DNA of 57,238 bases from assembly GCF_024718545.1 (NCBI RefSeq), contig NZ_JAMXDB010000010.1, positions 1-57,238 of the forward strand. The letters run 5' to 3'. The translations under genes and the position numbers were made by a program. Source of the stretch: Weissella fangxianensis (lineage in GTDB: Bacteria > Bacillota > Bacilli > Lactobacillales > Lactobacillaceae). Shown here piece by piece: positions 25,832 to 34,904 of the stretch (positions are counted from its first letter, which is position 1; each line of letters begins with the position of its first letter). The notes beneath the pieces are model-generated. The model was not told the DNA's origin and searched no databases. It saw nothing but the letters and a program-made list of their open reading frames with translations.

Positions 25832-26536
25832 TTATTCTTCTGAACCAAGACCGTACTTAGCAACCAATGCTGCCAAAGCACCACCAACTAAAGGTCCGAT
25901 GAAGTAAGCAGCAACGTGAGTCAATGAAGTTGCTGAACCAAACATTGCAAAGAACACAGCAGGTCCAAGTGAACGTGCAGGGTTCAATGAAGCTCCGGTT
26001 ACTGAAATACCAACAATAATCAATACTGCCAATGTCAAACCAATGATCATTGGTGCAGCAACTGAAGATGCTTCAGCCTTCTTTGAAGTAACCATCAAGA
26101 TAACTAGTACAAAGAAGAATGTCAAAATCAACTCGATAACAGTTGCGCCGAAGAATGAAACTGGTGTTGTGTAATCAGTTTGACCAAAGCCAACTTGCTT
26201 GATCATCGTAGCGCTGGCTCCAACACCCTTCATGATTGCCCAAACAACGGCTGAACCAGCTAGTCCACCAATCAATTGTGCAATAACATAACCAGTAAAG
26301 TCTTTCCATGAGATACGACCATTCATGGCTGCTCCCAATGAAACGGCTGGGTTAAAGTGACCACCTGAGATTGGGCCAAAAGCGTAGGCACCAGCAGCTA
26401 AGGCGATACCAAAGGCCAAGGCAACAGGAAGTGGACCAGTTTGTACACCGACCAAAACAACTGCACCAGTACCAACGGCAACTAATAACATCGTTCCAAA
26501 GAACTCTGCTAAGTATTTACGTGTATTACTTTCCAT
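25832..26536 (-). CDS. MIP-family aquaporin
   Basis: Membrane channel of 234 residues with six transmembrane helices and the two NPA boxes, SGGHFNPAVSLGAA near residue 65 and GASLNPARSLGPAVF near residue 185. The Arg after the second NPA is the selectivity-filter residue. Its short length and lack of the glycerol-facilitator Asp in the second box (NPARS, not NPARD) favour an aquaporin of the AqpZ type. Start ATG 26536 is used since the TTG two codons earlier has no better spacing to GGAGC. Confidence 0.9.
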   Translation of the reverse strand: MESNTRKYLAEFFGTMLLVAVGTGAVVLVGVQTGPLPVALAFGIALAAGAYAFGPISGGHFNPAVSLGAAMNGRISWKDFTGYVIAQLIGGLAGSAVVWAIMKGVGASATMIKQVGFGQTDYTTPVSFFGATVIELILTFFFVLVILMVTSKKAEASSVAAPMIIGLTLAVLIIVGISVTGASLNPARSLGPAVFFAMFGSATSLTHVAAYFIGPLVGGALAALVAKYGLGSEE

Positions 26537-26653
26537 AAACAATAATTGCTCCTTAAATAAAATTGACTTGTTCTCTATAACAAAATAAATAACTAACTCT
26601 AACTATATAACACTATTGTACTTAAATTCAGCTTTATTAATAAATTTTTAACC

Positions 26654-26992
26654 TTAACGGCCAATAATAGCCAATGCGTCTTTGTCTAAAGCAAACCATG
26701 TATTCGTTGCATTAGTTTTAAATTGCTTGATAAAATCAGGACCATCCGCTTTTGGCTTTGCTGAACCAACCAGCTCATTATCAATCCCAAGGACTTGCAA
26801 GTCATGAAAGGCTTCATCCCAACGGACGGTATAATAATTACCATCCATTTTTTCATCCACAATTGATTGAAAGCCCATTTTCAATGCTTCTTTAATAACA
26901 TCTTCTTCCGATACTGTAAAGCCACGTCCTGCCATCAGGTCAACACGATCACGCACATCTTGCATATCTTCCGGAATCTTTTGCGTGTTCAT
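26654..26992 (-). CDS. Hypothetical protein
   Basis: Cytosolic protein of 112 residues that I do not recognise. It is mixed alpha/beta by composition, with an acidic amphipathic N-terminal part (PEDMQDVRDRVDLMAGRGFTV) and a C-terminal WFALDKDALAIIGR. There is no signal peptide, membrane segment or cysteine. Its start is firm (AGGAGG 7 nt before ATG 26992). It stands alone between the aquaporin and divergent nnrE. Confidence 0.65.
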   Translation of the reverse strand: MNTQKIPEDMQDVRDRVDLMAGRGFTVSEEDVIKEALKMGFQSIVDEKMDGNYYTVRWDEAFHDLQVLGIDNELVGSAKPKADGPDFIKQFKTNATNTWFALDKDALAIIGR

Positions 26993-27134
26993 TTTTATCC
27001 TCCTTACTAATTTCGTCTACTGAATGTAAAAAAACATTGTACTAGAAACATTTTAACAGTCAGTTGCGATATAATAAACACTGAACGTCGTAATTGATTA
27101 TTAAGATATAAAAAATTGAAGGAGGTTGCTTTTC

Positions 27135-27800
27135 ATGATTGAATCAGTAACTGCACAAGAAATGCAAAGGTTTAGTCACTACACCACTGATGAAATTGGT
27201 GTCCATCCCCTAGTTTTAATGGAACGAGCAGCCATCTCTGTGATGGAAGTACTCGGTGCAGGTACTTTTGACTTATCCAATGTTCTCGTTATTGCTGGCT
27301 TAGGCAACAATGGTGGTGATGGTATTGCCATTACTCGCATGTTAGCACAAAAAGGTGTTAGTGTTGACTTATTGCTATTAGGTGATGCCCATCGCGCGAC
27401 TCCTAATACAGCAAAACAACTAGACATCGCCCGTAAATACGGTGTTACCCCACATAATCGTGTCCGCGACTTCCGCCATTACACGGTTATTGTGGATGCC
27501 CTATTTGGCGCCGGACTATCAAAACCAGTCCCTGTTAAACTAGGTGAAATCATTAAACGCGTTAATGCTGCTAATATTCCGGTTGTGTCAGTTGACATTC
27601 CATCCGGTCTAAATGCAACAACAGGTACTATTTTAGGCTCTGCCATCCGCGCATCTGCTACGGTTACTTTTGCATATCCTAAACAAGGATTACTAAAAAA
27701 TGAAGGCCTAAAACGTGCTGGTAATATCTACGTTAAAGATATTGGCGTTTATTCTCCAGAAGAACTATCAAATTTTAAGAAAGAGAGCAGCAACCAATGA
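27135..27800 (+). CDS. nnrE: NAD(P)H-hydrate epimerase
   Basis: YjeF_N-domain enzyme of 221 residues that epimerises damaged S/R-NAD(P)H hydrates so that a dehydratase can repair them. The family signature is VIAGLGNNGGDGIAITRMLAQKG near residue 55. VIVDALFGAGLSKPV carries the catalytic Asp, and VDIPSGLNATTG follows. The C-terminal dehydratase domain (NnrD) is absent, so that enzyme must be encoded elsewhere. Start ATG 27135 has GGAGG 9 nt upstream. The stop overlaps the start of the next gene as ATGA, so the two are coupled. Confidence 0.92.
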   Translation: MIESVTAQEMQRFSHYTTDEIGVHPLVLMERAAISVMEVLGAGTFDLSNVLVIAGLGNNGGDGIAITRMLAQKGVSVDLLLLGDAHRATPNTAKQLDIARKYGVTPHNRVRDFRHYTVIVDALFGAGLSKPVPVKLGEIIKRVNAANIPVVSVDIPSGLNATTGTILGSAIRASATVTFAYPKQGLLKNEGLKRAGNIYVKDIGVYSPEELSNFKKESSNQ

Positions 27801-29644
27801 AGATTGTATTAGTTGGTGCCGGACCACGCAACTTAACCCTATTAGAACGTCTGATGGCTTATGCCAAGGAAACAACAAGGCCTGTCGATATTACTTTATA
27901 TGACAGTTTCCCAATTGGTGGCCGTGTTTGGAATCCGGATCAAAGTCCACTTTTCCTAATGAACACAGTTACTCGCCAATTAACCTTATTCCCCGACCCT
28001 TCCATACCGAACCATGCAGCAACTGCCACCTATGGTCCTAACTTTTATGAATGGGCAATTACATATGGTAAAGAATATATACAACGGCGCCATTTTGTTA
28101 ACAGTGAACACTTTCTTGATGAAATTGCACGGATCAATCCTAATCGCTTTACTTCTCGTGCCCTATTTGGTGTTTATAGTCAATGGTTTTATGAACGTTT
28201 AGGTACTCAAATTCCTGGTAATGTCATGCTGTCTTATGAACGTAAACAAGTCTTAGATGTTATCCCTCAAGACGATCAATATGAAATCGTCTTAGATGAT
28301 GGGACCAACTTTATGGCTGATAAAGTTGTCATGTCAACGGGGATGGTCGATAACCAATTATCAGAAGAGCAACAAGCATTTACTGATGCTGCTAATGCCC
28401 ATGAAAACATGCTATATATTGGACCAACTCATCCTGCAGAAGCGAATTTAGATGATGTTCCAGCCCGTCAAAAGGTTGTGCTTCGTGGTCTAGGATTAAG
28501 TTTTTTTGATTACCTAGCCAAATTGACGATTGGTCGTGGTGGTCGTTTTGCACGTGACAACAACGGTGTTCTTTATTATCTACCCTCAGGTAAAGAACCG
28601 CATATCATTGCGGGTTCTCGGCGTGGTTTGCCTTTGCATGCGCGTGGTATTAATCAAAAGGCAACTGAAAGTTACCAACCACTGTTCTTTACGAACAAAA
28701 AGCTTGATCAGCTAGCTGACGAAAACAACGGTCAACTATCATATGATGACTTTTTCAAATTACTGAAAAAGGAATTAGAATATAAGCATTATCGTAATAC
28801 AATCAATGACTTTGGAATTACTTGGCCATTCAATGCCGATCACTTTATGACTGCACTTGCTGAAAGTGACGATTTGAATAAGACCGCCCGTCAATATGGT
28901 GTCGCCGAAGAATATATCATGGATTGGCAACGTATCCTAAACCCAGTTGCTGATATTCCTGAAGAGGTCGAATATAGTGACTTTATGATGAACTACCTAA
29001 CTTGGGATATTAACGATGCATACAAAGGAAATAACGACGCCCCTTATGCGGGTGCTTTTGATATGTTACGTGATATTCGCTCAGTCATTCGCCACTACTT
29101 GGATGCTGGCTATCTAAATGCTGATGAATATGAAAAGTTTTTGCGCCACTTTAACCCACTGAACACCTTGATTTCTGTTGGCCCACCTATTTTACGTATT
29201 GAGCAGATGCGCGCCCTGATTGAAACCGGCTTGTTAACGATTGCTAGCCCTGGTCTCAGCGCAAGCATTCAAGACAATCACTTTGTGGCCCGCGATAACC
29301 GTAACAACGAGTGGACTGTTGATAATCTGGTTGAAGCACACCTATCAGCACCTTCACTCTCACATACCATCAACCCATTGATGAGTAATTTACGTGAAAA
29401 GGGGATTCTAAGCGAAGCAACCTACACGAAATCTGATGGTTCAACGTTCTCTGCTGGTGGTACACGCATGAATAAACAGACAATGACGGCAATTGACCAA
29501 CAAGATCAAGAAGTCCCTGGCCTATTTATTTGGGGTGTCCCAACAGAAGGCTGGTCATGGTTTACAACGTTCTCACCACGTCCAGGAATTACTGATAAAA
29601 ACCTGAGCGATGCTGAGAATATTGCCCAAACAATTTTTGAATAA
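27797..29644 (+). CDS. FAD/NAD(P)-binding protein (NAD_binding_9 type)
   Basis: Large flavoprotein-like protein of 615 residues. It starts MKIVLVGAGPRNLTLLERLM, a Rossmann GxGPxN motif, then ITLYDSFPIGGRVWNPDQSPLFLMNT, as in the FAD-NAD(P)-binding family PF13454. A second typical site is DKVVMSTGMVDNQ. C-terminal GGTRMNKQTMTAIDQQDQEVPGLFIWGVPTEGW resembles the closing FAD segment. Homologues are poorly characterised. The 4-bp overlap with nnrE suggests a link with pyridine nucleotide redox or repair, which is inference. Confidence 0.8.
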   Translation: MKIVLVGAGPRNLTLLERLMAYAKETTRPVDITLYDSFPIGGRVWNPDQSPLFLMNTVTRQLTLFPDPSIPNHAATATYGPNFYEWAITYGKEYIQRRHFVNSEHFLDEIARINPNRFTSRALFGVYSQWFYERLGTQIPGNVMLSYERKQVLDVIPQDDQYEIVLDDGTNFMADKVVMSTGMVDNQLSEEQQAFTDAANAHENMLYIGPTHPAEANLDDVPARQKVVLRGLGLSFFDYLAKLTIGRGGRFARDNNGVLYYLPSGKEPHIIAGSRRGLPLHARGINQKATESYQPLFFTNKKLDQLADENNGQLSYDDFFKLLKKELEYKHYRNTINDFGITWPFNADHFMTALAESDDLNKTARQYGVAEEYIMDWQRILNPVADIPEEVEYSDFMMNYLTWDINDAYKGNNDAPYAGAFDMLRDIRSVIRHYLDAGYLNADEYEKFLRHFNPLNTLISVGPPILRIEQMRALIETGLLTIASPGLSASIQDNHFVARDNRNNEWTVDNLVEAHLSAPSLSHTINPLMSNLREKGILSEATYTKSDGSTFSAGGTRMNKQTMTAIDQQDQEVPGLFIWGVPTEGWSWFTTFSPRPGITDKNLSDAENIAQTIFE

Positions 29645-29647
29645 AGC

Positions 29648-29692
29648 AAAAAAATAGGTTGAGACATAAATTATGTCTCAACCTATTTTTAT
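29648..29692. terminator. Bidirectional terminator
   Basis: A 17-bp perfect stem (29652-29668 with 29672-29688) and flanking A- and T-tracts separates the flavoprotein from the convergent MFS gene. Confidence 0.9.
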
Positions 29693-29699
29693 TTGGATT

Positions 29700-31172
29700 T
29701 TATTGTACAACCCCTTGATCTTGGTGCTTTAAATTATATACAAATGCCAAAATCATGCAGATAACCGCAACAATAAAAATATTACGTAATCCAGTATGAT
29801 AAATATTATGCATCACTGGCACAATCTTATTTGATAATTCATCAACCGTGTGTGGATTGATCATTTTATTAAACATCCCCACTGTTAATTGCTTATCTGG
29901 ATGTTGCGCAATACCGTTTTGCAAGGACTGATTCATAACAATTCCAAAAATTGAAATGGAAATACTTTGTGCCAAACTACGAATCAATGTATTAAACGAA
30001 GTAGCCATACCGATGTGTTCAAGCGATACAACACTTTGCGAAATAATTGTTGAGCCAGTCACAGTGATACCAAAACCAGTTCCCAAAAATACACCAATAA
30101 GTAAGAATATAACAAATGGTGTATTGGTTGGTAAGAACGCTAGTATCGTGCCACTAACCACCAAAAGCCCCATGCTGGCCATCAAAATCTTTTGTGGTGT
30201 TAGACGTGATAACATCTTACCAGCAATAAATGATCCAACAATCCAAAAAATAGAACTAGGCGTTGTTGCAAAACCAGCAAACGTTGCTGGCAATCCTAAA
30301 ATTCCTTGTGTCCATGATGGTACATAGACTTCATAAGCGATTAGGAAGATTGCCATCATCCCCACTGCGAAGTTTTGAATAACAAAGGTCCTATTTTTAA
30401 ATAAGTCCAACAAAATAATTGGGTCTGTGGCACGTTTTTCTCGTTTAATAAACAGTAACAAACCAACAATTGCAACAATCGCAACAACTACGATCATGGC
30501 CCAGTTAATGTGTGCTTTATTAAGTAATTCAACACCATACAAGATTCCTGAAATCGTCATTGATAGCCAAACGATACCCCAGATGTCCAAATGTCCCTCG
30601 GTAGACCGTTTCTCTTCTTTCAAAAATATTAAAGTCAGAATCATTGATAATAAGCCAAATGGCAAATTAATAAAGAATACCCAGCGCCAAGTAAAATTAT
30701 CAACAATCAAGCCACCCAATAATGGAGCAACCACAGAAGCAATTCCCCATGCTGAATTATTGATACCCATAATTTGCGCACGTTTTTCAGGCGGATAAAT
30801 ATCAGCAATAATCGTATTAGAAATTGGCAAAATAGCTCCTGCACCAATTCCTTGAATGGCACGCCAAATGATTAATTGTGGCATACTAGCCGAAAATCCA
30901 CTTAATACAGAACCAGTTAAAAATATAATCAACCCGGCAATAAATACTGGCTTACGACCAATATTATCAGCTAATTTCCCATAGATTGGTGTAGTCAACG
31001 TACTCGTCAATAAGAAAATCGAGAACACCCAATTCATGATTGAAATACCCTCTAGGTCACCGACAATGGTAGGCATTGCTGTTGACACTATGGTCCCTTC
31101 GACCGCACTTAAAAAAGTTGCGATGAATAAGGCCAATGTCACCATACCTTTATTCGTTTTTTCCTTTTCCAA
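29700..31172 (-). CDS. MFS drug/solute exporter, DHA2 (14-TMS) family
   Basis: Membrane antiporter of 490 residues with about 14 hydrophobic segments. Motif C-like GAGAILPISNTIIADIYPPEKRAQIMGINNSAWG and motif A GKLADNIGRKPVFIAG identify a proton-driven drug:H+ antiporter of the EmrB/QacA group. The N-terminal LSAVEGTIVSTAMPTI is motif D1. The start is a TTG at 31172, 9 nt after AGGAG; an internal ATG at codon 10 has a poorer site. It is divergent from the Y-family polymerase gene. Confidence 0.87.
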   Translation of the reverse strand: MEKEKTNKGMVTLALFIATFLSAVEGTIVSTAMPTIVGDLEGISIMNWVFSIFLLTSTLTTPIYGKLADNIGRKPVFIAGLIIFLTGSVLSGFSASMPQLIIWRAIQGIGAGAILPISNTIIADIYPPEKRAQIMGINNSAWGIASVVAPLLGGLIVDNFTWRWVFFINLPFGLLSMILTLIFLKEEKRSTEGHLDIWGIVWLSMTISGILYGVELLNKAHINWAMIVVVAIVAIVGLLLFIKREKRATDPIILLDLFKNRTFVIQNFAVGMMAIFLIAYEVYVPSWTQGILGLPATFAGFATTPSSIFWIVGSFIAGKMLSRLTPQKILMASMGLLVVSGTILAFLPTNTPFVIFLLIGVFLGTGFGITVTGSTIISQSVVSLEHIGMATSFNTLIRSLAQSISISIFGIVMNQSLQNGIAQHPDKQLTVGMFNKMINPHTVDELSNKIVPVMHNIYHTGLRNIFIVAVICMILAFVYNLKHQDQGVVQ

Positions 31173-31265
31173 AACTACTACTCCTATTTCCTATAAATTC
31201 CGTGAACAATCAATCATAGCACATGGTAGACAATGACTACAAGCAACATACAATTAACTTAAAGC

Positions 31266-31296
31266 TTGCAGAATACCGAAATTAGGTTTATCCTAA
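31266..31296 (+). promoter_or_regulatory. Promoter with overlapping palindrome before the Y-family polymerase
   Basis: TTGCAG (31266-31271) and TATCCT (31289-31294) are 17 bp apart. The inverted repeat TTAGGTTTATCCTAA (31282-31296) overlaps the -10 box, a position suited to a repressor such as an SOS regulator. It does not match the Bacillus LexA box CGAAC-N4-GTTCG. Confidence 0.5.
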
Positions 31297-31328
31297 CATT
31301 AAGTTAAAGTTAACCAGGAGGATACCTT

Positions 31329-32654
31329 ATGCTTGATGTTTACAAAGACGAACCCAGACGAGCTATTTTTGTCATTGATTCCAAAAGCTTCTACGCCAGT
31401 GTCGAATGCGTTGACCGTGGTAAAAATCCACTGCAAACCATGCTCGTTGTGATGAGTCAGCAAGAAAATACAAATGGTGGTCTGGTACTTGCTGCTTCAC
31501 CAATGGCTAAAAAAACACTGGGTATCAGTAACGTTATGCGACAACGAGATGTACCCTATCATCCTGATTTATTGATTGCTGAACCACGGATGAATTATTA
31601 CATTGAAAAAAATCAACAAATTAATGATATCTATCGTGAATTTGTGGCTGACGAGGATCTGCACATTTACTCAATTGATGAATCTATTCTGGACATTACT
31701 GATAGTTATCAATATATTATTTCAAAATTTGGTGATGGCCATGATTTAACACGCCAGCAAATCGCCCGTATCATTCAAAAAGAAATCAAGAAAAAAACTG
31801 GTATTTATACCTCCGTTGGCATTGGCGACAATCCAGCAATGGCTAAAATGGCGCTTGATTTAACTGCTAAACACGCTCCTAGTCTAATTGGTGAATGGCA
31901 TTATGAAACAATTTCAACGTTTCTATGGCCAATTGAAACGCTATCTGATGTTTGGCACATTGGCAAACGTACAGCTAAGAAACTCAATCGTTTAGGCATC
32001 TTTTCAATGAAAGACTTAGCTTTGCATAATCCATACCACTTGGTTGAAAAGTTTGGGGTTGTCGGTGGTGAACTTTATGCACTTGCTTGGGGTATTGATC
32101 GTAGTCTCGTTAGACAAAAGTATCATGCAAAAAGTCGTGCACTAAGTAACAGCCAAGTTCTACCACGAGATTATGATAATCCCACTGAAATTGCCGTCAT
32201 CATTAGGGAAATTGGTGAACAAATCGCCAGTAGACTACGTGCCAAACATTTAGTTACCAACCAAATCTCGCTTGGTTTAGGGGTAGGATATCATAACCCG
32301 ACTGATAGCCACGGTTTTCACGTTCAAATGACGCTTCCCCCAACAAACTCAAGTGCCCAAATTACACAAGCACTTCACCAACTATTTACCGTTCACTATC
32401 ATGGTGAAATCATTCGCCATATCGCTGTTAGTGCTGGTAATTTAGAAACTGCGGGTGAGGAACAATTGGACCTTTTTGTGCCACCAGCTACTATGCAACA
32501 ACATCATCAGTTAGATGAAACAATCGATATGATCCGCCAAAAATTTGGTATTGATGCCATTTTTAAAAGCTCTAGTTTAGCTGGGGGCACAATGCTTGAC
32601 CGCGTTGGGCTGGTCGGCGGACATAATGGTGGTAATGCCTATGGCTATAGATAA
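31329..32654 (+). CDS. Y-family DNA polymerase (UmuC/ImpB-MucB-SamB type)
   Basis: Error-prone translesion polymerase of 441 residues. The palm motif is FVIDSKSFYASVECV with the metal-binding Asp, and the second catalytic site is IYSIDESILDIT (SxDE). The thumb helix-hairpin-helix is WHIGKRTAKKLNRLGIFSMKDLA, and the little-finger domain ends near residue 400. It is of the UvrX/YqjW type typical of Firmicute chromosomes and phages. Start ATG 31329 has AGGAGG. The YolD-like gene overlaps its end by 14 bp, a standard pairing. Confidence 0.92.
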   Translation: MLDVYKDEPRRAIFVIDSKSFYASVECVDRGKNPLQTMLVVMSQQENTNGGLVLAASPMAKKTLGISNVMRQRDVPYHPDLLIAEPRMNYYIEKNQQINDIYREFVADEDLHIYSIDESILDITDSYQYIISKFGDGHDLTRQQIARIIQKEIKKKTGIYTSVGIGDNPAMAKMALDLTAKHAPSLIGEWHYETISTFLWPIETLSDVWHIGKRTAKKLNRLGIFSMKDLALHNPYHLVEKFGVVGGELYALAWGIDRSLVRQKYHAKSRALSNSQVLPRDYDNPTEIAVIIREIGEQIASRLRAKHLVTNQISLGLGVGYHNPTDSHGFHVQMTLPPTNSSAQITQALHQLFTVHYHGEIIRHIAVSAGNLETAGEEQLDLFVPPATMQQHHQLDETIDMIRQKFGIDAIFKSSSLAGGTMLDRVGLVGGHNGGNAYGYR

Positions 32655-33045
32655 TGAAGAAATTGATAACGTCACCCTCAAACAAGCCCGTCAGTTTTTT
32701 AAGTACGACTATCATGACCGCGGTATGGTCAAGTGGCAGGGTTACTATTTATCTGACCATACTGAGCACGTGAATAAAATTGCCCATGAAGTAAAGCATG
32801 CCAATCAACGCGTACGCAAACCCGAAATGGCTCCAGAATTAATTGCCAAAATTTTATTTGAAGCATATGCCCAACAGGACACGGTAACCATTCAATTGAA
32901 CACACAATCAGAACAAGGCATTAATCCACCTATGATAACTGGCGTAGTTAAAGGCTATACTGATGAAGCCATCGTTATCGGTACACAATTTGTTCCGCAA
33001 ACTAATTTATGGTGGGTCAGTAAGACGCCACCCACCACTCAGTAA
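32641..33045 (+). CDS. YolD-like protein
   Basis: Protein of 134 residues of the YolD-like family, generally encoded after UmuC-like polymerases. The core is MVKWQGYYLSDHTEHVNK, the family's conserved RGxxKWQGF/Y-L region, followed by a C-terminal beta-rich domain. Start ATG 32641 lies inside the polymerase gene with only GGTGGT as ribosome site, implying coupled translation; the earlier in-frame ATG at 32596 would overlap the polymerase more deeply. A role with the polymerase in damage tolerance is assumed from gene pairing. Confidence 0.82.
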   Translation: MAIDNEEIDNVTLKQARQFFKYDYHDRGMVKWQGYYLSDHTEHVNKIAHEVKHANQRVRKPEMAPELIAKILFEAYAQQDTVTIQLNTQSEQGINPPMITGVVKGYTDEAIVIGTQFVPQTNLWWVSKTPPTTQ

Positions 33046-33053
33046 TTTTTAAG

Positions 33054-33097
33054 TAAAAAGAGGTTCAGAGACAAAAACATGCCTCTGAACCTCTTTG
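33054..33097. terminator. Bidirectional terminator
   Basis: AAAGAGGTTCAGAG (33057-33070) pairs perfectly with 33083-33096, with A- and T-rich flanks. Confidence 0.88.
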
Positions 33098-33139
33098 TGC
33101 TTAAAATTATTTAATTATGATTCAGAAAGTTTAACGACA

Positions 33140-34540
33140 TTACTGATTCATTCTTGAGTGACGGACACCATACGTCAAGTACAGAATAAGACCAAGAACA
33201 AACCAGACACCTGCGGCAATCAATGTTTCAGCATGTAATTGTGTAATCAAGAATCCTGTCAACAGTGCTGAAACAATTGGCATCACCGGATAACCTGGCA
33301 TTTTGTAACCATCATGGTTAACGTCTTTACGACGACGTAATGGCAAGATACCCAATGACACAACCACGAACGCCAACAAAGTACCAACATTAACCAAATC
33401 AACTAAGGCGTCCAATGGCACTAACCCACTAAATAGGGCAATAACAACTGTTGCGACAGTTAAGGCACGATTAGGATTTCCTTGTTTATTTAGCTTACCA
33501 ACACCACCGGGTAACAGGCCATCTCGACCAACCGCATAAATTAACCGTGATGCCGCATACGTCATTGTATACATCATCGTTGCCATTCCAATCAATGCAC
33601 CAATTGTAATAATCAATGATGCCCAATTTTGACCAACTTGTTGCAAAGCAAAAGCTGCTGGATCCGCAACATTCAACTTAGAATAATGTACCATACCAGT
33701 TAGTACAAATCCCATTAAACCATACAAGATAGCCGCAATAATTAGCGTACCAATAATTCCAATTGGCATGTTACGCTTAGGATTTTTCACTTCGGCTGCT
33801 GATGATGACAATGCATCAAAACCAAGAAAGGCGAAAAAGACCATCGATGTTCCAGTAATAACTCCTTGCCATCCAAACGCACCATTAACACGTTCTGGAA
33901 TTAAAGGACTGTAGTTACTGCTCTTAACAAAGAAGAAACCAATCACAATGAACGCCAAAATAATAATTATCTTGAATAAGACCATTGCATTTTCCACACG
34001 TTTTGACTGACGTAAGCCGCCACGTAATAGCAAACCAATTAACAAAACAATGACAACAGCAACGATATCAATATACGTCCCATTTGCTGGGTTATAAGCA
34101 CCTGATAAGGCCGTTGGGATTTTGACCAAAGGAGAGATCAGGTTAGCAAAATAAGCTGACCACCCCGTCGAAACAGCCGAGACACTTAACATGTATTCCA
34201 AAATTAGTGCCCAACCTAATACCCAGCCAATCACTTCACCAAAAATAACATTACCATATGAATAAGCTGATCCTGCTACTGGCATAGCAGTTGACATTTC
34301 AGAATAAGCCATCGCTACTAAGCTCGATACTAAGGCCGCCAAAATAAAACTAAAAATAATTGCTGGCCCAGTTGTCGTTGCTGCCACAGTTCCAGGTAAA
34401 ACGAAAATTCCTGAACCAATCACTGCACCAATTCCCAAAGCAACTAAATCTTTTGCATTTAGTGACTTTTCAAAATGGCCATCACTACTCATATAGGTGT
34501 CTAATGACTCCTTTTTAAATATTCTCTGCCACATTCCCAT
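33140..34540 (-). CDS. CAT-family amino acid permease under an aromatic leader
   Basis: Membrane transporter of 466 residues with 12 or more membrane segments. It follows the pattern of the permease at 18353: LNAKDLVALGIGAVIGSGIFVLPGT in TM1, EMSTAMPVAGSAYSYGNVIFGEVIGWVLGW, and MPGYPVMPIVSALL near the end. CAT-family members carry basic, branched-chain or other neutral amino acids. The upstream leader peptide rich in Phe and Tyr suggests an aromatic substrate; this is inference. Start ATG 34540 has AGGAAG 8 nt upstream. Confidence 0.85.
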   Translation of the reverse strand: MGMWQRIFKKESLDTYMSSDGHFEKSLNAKDLVALGIGAVIGSGIFVLPGTVAATTTGPAIIFSFILAALVSSLVAMAYSEMSTAMPVAGSAYSYGNVIFGEVIGWVLGWALILEYMLSVSAVSTGWSAYFANLISPLVKIPTALSGAYNPANGTYIDIVAVVIVLLIGLLLRGGLRQSKRVENAMVLFKIIIILAFIVIGFFFVKSSNYSPLIPERVNGAFGWQGVITGTSMVFFAFLGFDALSSSAAEVKNPKRNMPIGIIGTLIIAAILYGLMGFVLTGMVHYSKLNVADPAAFALQQVGQNWASLIITIGALIGMATMMYTMTYAASRLIYAVGRDGLLPGGVGKLNKQGNPNRALTVATVVIALFSGLVPLDALVDLVNVGTLLAFVVVSLGILPLRRRKDVNHDGYKMPGYPVMPIVSALLTGFLITQLHAETLIAAGVWFVLGLILYLTYGVRHSRMNQ

Positions 34541-34607
34541 ATATATAACTTCCTTTCACGGAACATCATGCTACAACCCATTTGTCATTTGAAAAATACC
34601 AAGATAA

Positions 34608-34763
34608 TAAAAAACACGTATTGGATAACATCATTGTATCCAATACGTGTATGCAGATAATGCATTACAAGTTGCTCACTTGCTTTCACACATTTGGATA
34701 CTTTACCGTCATCCAAATGTTCAGCGCAAACAACCTTACGCAGAATTCGGATGACTACCCGAA
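34608..34763 (-). promoter_or_regulatory. Multi-strand attenuator before the CAT permease
   Basis: In minus-strand order there are six segments. TTCGG in the leader (34763-34759) pairs with CCGAA (34750-34746). CATCCGAAT (34753-34745) pairs with ATTTGGATG (34719-34711, one G-U). ACATTTGGAT (34720-34711) pairs with ATCCAAATGT (34699-34690). GTATCCAAATGTGT (34701-34688) pairs with ACACGTATTGGATAC (34650-34636, one bulge). The last also forms the terminator with 34627-34614, a 14-bp stem plus U-tract. Neighbouring pairings exclude each other. Confidence 0.82.
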
Positions 34764-34811
34764 ATACGTAAAGTAACTAAACGCTGATGTTACTGACAAA
34801 TAAGTTTGCAT
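34755..34811 (-). CDS. Phe/Tyr-rich leader peptide
   Basis: An 18-residue frame, MQTYLSVTSAFSYFTYFG, ending at TAG (34757-34755). Three Tyr and three Phe codons, with FSYFTYF close to the stop. AAGGA lies about 11 nt upstream of the ATG. The stop codon lies 1 nt before the CATCCGAAT strand of the attenuator, so a terminating ribosome would cover that strand. It is too short for normal gene prediction and has no other recognised role. Confidence 0.8.
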   Translation of the reverse strand: MQTYLSVTSAFSYFTYFG

Positions 34812-34904
34812 ATCTACATTTCCTTTTCTTTTAGTTTACCTGTAGATATTAAGCCCATTTACGTGCAAAGTCAATTGTTTTATGAAAAAAATCTCATAAA
34901 TGTA

